DNA of 48,792 nucleotides from the NCBI GenBank assembly GCA_003136595.1, contig PLEY01000053.1, forward strand, positions 3,977-52,768, given 5' to 3'. Both the position numbers and the translations under genes were made by a program. The stretch is from Burkholderiales bacterium (lineage in GTDB: Bacteria; Pseudomonadota; Gammaproteobacteria; Burkholderiales; Burkholderiaceae_D). Shown one piece after another: positions 45,875 to 48,792 of the stretch. The notes beneath the pieces are model-generated. The model was not told the origin of the DNA. It saw only the letters and a program-made list of their open reading frames with translations, and did no database searches. Positions within the stretch are counted from its first letter, which is position 1, and each line of letters begins with the position of its first letter.

Positions 45875-45876
45875 CG

Positions 45877-46551
45877 ATGAATGCCCGAGCGGCAGTGCCG
45901 CATGCGAGGCTGCTGTGGGCAGCCGTTCTGAGCTCTGTCCTGTTGTGCCTGGGCGAGGGGTCCAGCTTCGCGAGCACCCTCTACGACGTCTCGAACAACG
46001 GTACCCTGACAGCCTCAGTAGGCCCGGGCGCTGCGAGCAATGCGGGTACGGCTGAGAACGATCTGACGCTGCTTGCGAGCCCGTTGACGAGCGGCTTTAA
46101 TTTCAGCGGTGTCACAGGCTCGACGAGCCAGGGCCAGAGTGCCGGCGGATTTTTTTACACGGACTATCTTTTTCGCGTCACGCCCGCGACGGCCGACGCC
46201 GTCACGATCACCTTGAACAACGCCTCGGGCGTGCAGAACCTGCAGGAGCGTCTCTATCAGTTCCCTGCGGCATTTGCTTTTGACGCGGCCGTGCCCTCCG
46301 GGCTTATTCAGGCGTGGGGCTCGACCACCAGCGCGGGCGGGGCGAGCTATTCAGTCATACCGAGCACGGACCTTAGTGTCGCAGGCTTGTATGTCCTCGA
46401 GGTGCGGGGGACGAGCGCCGGCAATTTCGGGGGCGATCTGGCGCTGTCTCCCGTGCCGCTTCCAGCCCCGCTTGGCTTGATGCTGGGGGGTCTTGCTGTC
46501 TTCGCAGCAGTCGCAGGGCGCAGGATGCGGCCTGCCGGCCAACCCGCCTGA
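45877..46551 (+). CDS. VPLPA-CTERM (exosortase-type) sorted surface protein
   Basis: Signal peptide, Ser/Thr/Gly-rich body, C-terminal VPLPAPLGLMLGGLAVFAAVAGRRMRPAG = VPLPA motif + TM + basic tail. Confidence 0.85.
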   Translation: MNARAAVPHARLLWAAVLSSVLLCLGEGSSFASTLYDVSNNGTLTASVGPGAASNAGTAENDLTLLASPLTSGFNFSGVTGSTSQGQSAGGFFYTDYLFRVTPATADAVTITLNNASGVQNLQERLYQFPAAFAFDAAVPSGLIQAWGSTTSAGGASYSVIPSTDLSVAGLYVLEVRGTSAGNFGGDLALSPVPLPAPLGLMLGGLAVFAAVAGRRMRPAGQPA

Positions 46552-46689
46552 CCGGGCGCAAACCCATCCGGCGCGTTGCCACTTGCAGGTACGACCGACT
46601 GGTCGCGCGAATCAGCAACCGGATAGCCCCAGAGTAGCTCACCACTGCCCGCGAGCACGCGCCCGCGGTTTCCCTTCCGTCCGCTCATG

Positions 46690-46725
46690 GTCGGCCTCGT
46701 CCGCCTTGTCCGCCTCGTCCGCCTC
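46690..46725. repeat. Four 9-bp tandem repeat units (GTCGGCCTC GTCCGCCTT GTCCGCCTC GTCCGCCTC)
   Basis: Direct reading, intergenic. Confidence 0.85.
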
Positions 46726-47022
46726 GTCAGCGTACCCAGGGCCAGCTCATGCGCCATGGCGTAGCCGCGTTCAGATCCCGGTATCCAGCCCCGGCCCGGA
46801 TTGGGCCAAAGCCTCTGGTTTCGCGGCCCCGACCTGAGGGCCTTGCAGCTTCCACTGGACCCGCTGGCCGAAGCTTGATCGCCCGTCTCGGCCGTCCCGC
46901 CCACGGGTATGGGCAGCAAATCCAGGCTAGCGCGGGCAGGTGTATAAGTGATGCATGGCGGGCACGGGAGCGAGGGCGGGCGAGCCCCCGCGGCCGCGGT
47001 GACCGGGGTTACAGAGGAGTCG

Positions 47023-47436
47023 ATGATGCGCGTGGTGGACATCATGTCGCAGCGGCCAGTGACGATCGAGCTCGACGACAAGCTCGTGACGGTCAAGGAG
47101 ATCTTCGACCGCATGAAGTTCCACCATCTCCTGGTGGTTGAGGAGGGCGCACTGATCGGGATCGTCTCGGATCGCGACCTGTTGCGCGCGCTCAGTCCCT
47201 ACATTGGCAGCAGCGTTGAGAATCCACGTGACCTCGCCACGCTGAACAAGCGCGTACACCAGATCATGTCGCGCAAGCCCATCACCCTCCCCCCCGACGC
47301 CGACCTGGGTGAAGCCATCACCCTGCTCCTTGACCACAGCATCTCGTGTATCCCGATCATCGATGCGCGCTCAAGACCGGTGGGTATCTTGAGCTGGCGC
47401 GATGTCCTTCGGGCATTGAAGGGAAACGCCCCGTGA
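47023..47436 (+). CDS. CBS domain pair protein
   Basis: MRVVDIMSQRPVTIELDDKLVTVKEIFDRMKFHHLLVV...LIGIVSDRDLLRAL and IMSRKPITLPPDADLGEAITLLLDHSISCIPIID...VGILSWRDVLRAL; SD-like agaggag upstream. Confidence 0.92.
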   Translation: MMRVVDIMSQRPVTIELDDKLVTVKEIFDRMKFHHLLVVEEGALIGIVSDRDLLRALSPYIGSSVENPRDLATLNKRVHQIMSRKPITLPPDADLGEAITLLLDHSISCIPIIDARSRPVGILSWRDVLRALKGNAP

Positions 47437-47534
47437 GGGTCCGGGCAAGACGCTTCAGGCGCATCTGACGGAGCCCGCGAGTCAAGGCAAGGGAGAAATG
47501 CCCCCTCGGAGCCAGCATTGACCTTCCCGACCCT

Positions 47535-47558
47535 CTTGTAGTAGCCTGTCTATACAAG
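47535..47558 (+). promoter_or_regulatory. Putative HutC operator
   Basis: CTTGTA (47535-47540) and TACAAG (47553-47558); overlapping CCTGTCTATACAAG (47545-47558) is 12/14 identical to a CTTGTATATACAAG-type palindrome; 27 bp upstream of hutC ATG. Confidence 0.6.
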
Positions 47559-47584
47559 CAATCCGCAAGCGCCCCGCACGCATC

Positions 47585-48331
47585 ATGGACATCCTCTCTC
47601 CGCCCCAGCCCCAGTACCTGCGACTCAAGCGCTTCATTGTCGAGGGGATTCGTAACGGCCAGTGGTCCGTCCACGAACGCGTGCCGTCTGAGGGGGAACT
47701 CACGCGCCGCTTTGGCGTCTCGCGCATGACTGCCAACCGCGCCTTGCGCGAGCTGGCGCAGGAAGGCGTGATCACACGCATCCAGGGTGTCGGCTCGTTC
47801 GCGGCCGGGCCCAAGTCCGAGGCCACGCTCATCGAGGTGCGCGACATCCGCGCCGAGATCGAGGCCCGCGGCGAGGTCCACGACAGCCGGGTCCTGTGCT
47901 CTGAGCGCATCGCGGCACCCGCAGCGCTGGCCGAGCAATTCGGGCTCCCAGAACTCGCGGTCCTGTTCCATTCGCGCATCGTTCACTGCGCCGACCAGCG
48001 GCCCCTGCAACTCGAAGACCGCTATGTCAATCCCGGCGTCGCACCGGATTACATGGAGCTCGATCTGGCGAACGTCACCCCTCACGAGTACCTGATGCGC
48101 GTGGCACCCCTGGAGCGCGCCGAACACCGCATCGAGGCCGAGATGCCCGACGCCCAGACAGCGCGGCTGCTCGCGCTAGCACCCGGCGAGCCCGTCCTGA
48201 TCCTGCATCGACGCACCTGGTCCCGCGGCGAGCCCGCCAGCATCGCCAAGCTAAGTCATCCGGCGTCCCGCTTCCGGCTCGTCGGCCACGTCAACCCCGT
48301 TCCGGTGCCGTCCTTGGCACCGGTATCCTGA
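47585..48331 (+). CDS. hutC: GntR/HutC family regulator, histidine utilisation repressor
   Basis: QPQYLRLKRFIVEGIRNGQWSVHERVPSEGELTRRFGVSRMTANRALRELAQEGVITRIQGVGSF and UTRA-like domain; followed by hutU. Confidence 0.93.
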   Translation: MDILSPPQPQYLRLKRFIVEGIRNGQWSVHERVPSEGELTRRFGVSRMTANRALRELAQEGVITRIQGVGSFAAGPKSEATLIEVRDIRAEIEARGEVHDSRVLCSERIAAPAALAEQFGLPELAVLFHSRIVHCADQRPLQLEDRYVNPGVAPDYMELDLANVTPHEYLMRVAPLERAEHRIEAEMPDAQTARLLALAPGEPVLILHRRTWSRGEPASIAKLSHPASRFRLVGHVNPVPVPSLAPVS

Positions 48332-48364
48332 AATCCCACGCGCCACGCCCATGGAGAGGCCGTC

Positions 48365-48792
48365 ATGAACGACACGTCCCGCAATGTCCCCTTTGCCGCC
48401 CAGCGCCACGACGCCACGCGGGTGATCCGCGCGCCACGCGGTCCGCAACTTTCGGCCCGGTCCTGGCTCACCGAAGCGCCCTTGCGCATGCTCATGAACA
48501 ATCTCGATCCCGAAGTAGCCGAGAACCCCGCGGAACTGATCGTCTACGGCGGTATCGGTCGGGCCGCGCGTGACTGGGCCTCGTACGATCGGATTGTCGA
48601 GGTCCTGCGCGAACTCGGCCCTACGCAAACGCTGCTGATCCAGTCCGGCAAGCCGGTGGGCGTGTTTGAGACTCATGCCGATGCGCCCCGGGTGCTGCTT
48701 GCCAACTCGAATCTGGTGCCCCACTGGGCGACCTGGGAGCATTTCAATGAGCTCGATGCGCGCGGGCTCATGATGTACGGCCAGATGACGGC
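48365..48792 (+). CDS. hutU: Urocanate hydratase, truncated by the window end
   Basis: [71 protein letters not shown]...[51 protein letters not shown]; no stop before 48792, hence absent from the ORF track. Confidence 0.95.
   Translation, partial: MNDTSRNVPFAAQRHDATRVIRAPRGPQLSARSWLTEAPLRMLMNNLDPEVAENPAELIVYGGIGRAARDWASYDRIVEVLRELGPTQTLLIQSGKPVGVFETHADAPRVLLANSNLVPHWATWEHFNELDARGLMMYGQMT

Noticed and set aside
46690-46725. CRISPR-like repetition
   Set aside because: Units are 9 bp with no spacers; the 12-bp arrays also lack spacers. No cas-like genes in the window.

Overview
This is a GC-rich (Proteobacteria-like) chromosomal window with about 45 supportable protein-coding genes. I see no rRNA or tRNA genes, no CRISPR array and no recognisable transposase or prophage module. 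Main blocks: (i) 0.1-8.8 kb, mixed housekeeping and hydrolytic genes. (ii) 8.8-22.2 kb, an orphan Liv-type substrate-binding protein, a cytochrome P450, and a tight minus-strand operon. That operon joins a Liv-type ABC importer (with a LivM-LivG fusion) to homoprotocatechuate-like lower-pathway genes (two FAH-family proteins, an HpaI-type aldolase, a class II aldolase, an HpaR-like MarR regulator) and acetoacetate-CoA ligase. (iii) 22.6-35.9 kb, a Ser/Thr kinase, glutathione reductase/GST/SDR, cardiolipin synthase, an M20 peptidase, a LysR/epimerase divergent pair, and DUF1295/CFA-synthase-like genes. (iv) 35.9-46.6 kb, the most interesting part. It has a ModA-like binding protein with a Cys/His cluster, a membrane-anchored C13 (legumain/caspase-like) peptidase, and a divergent two-operon polyamine/membrane locus: membrane aminopropyltransferase plus a Tat-like FAD enzyme, opposite DUF350, SPFH, twin zinc-ribbon DUF4178, a Gly-rich microprotein and SpeD. 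A VPLPA-CTERM protein with a structured, possibly SD-sequestering leader follows. (v) A CBS-domain protein and the start of a hut locus (hutC plus truncated hutU). All calls come from reading the sequence and supplied translations; no database search was run.
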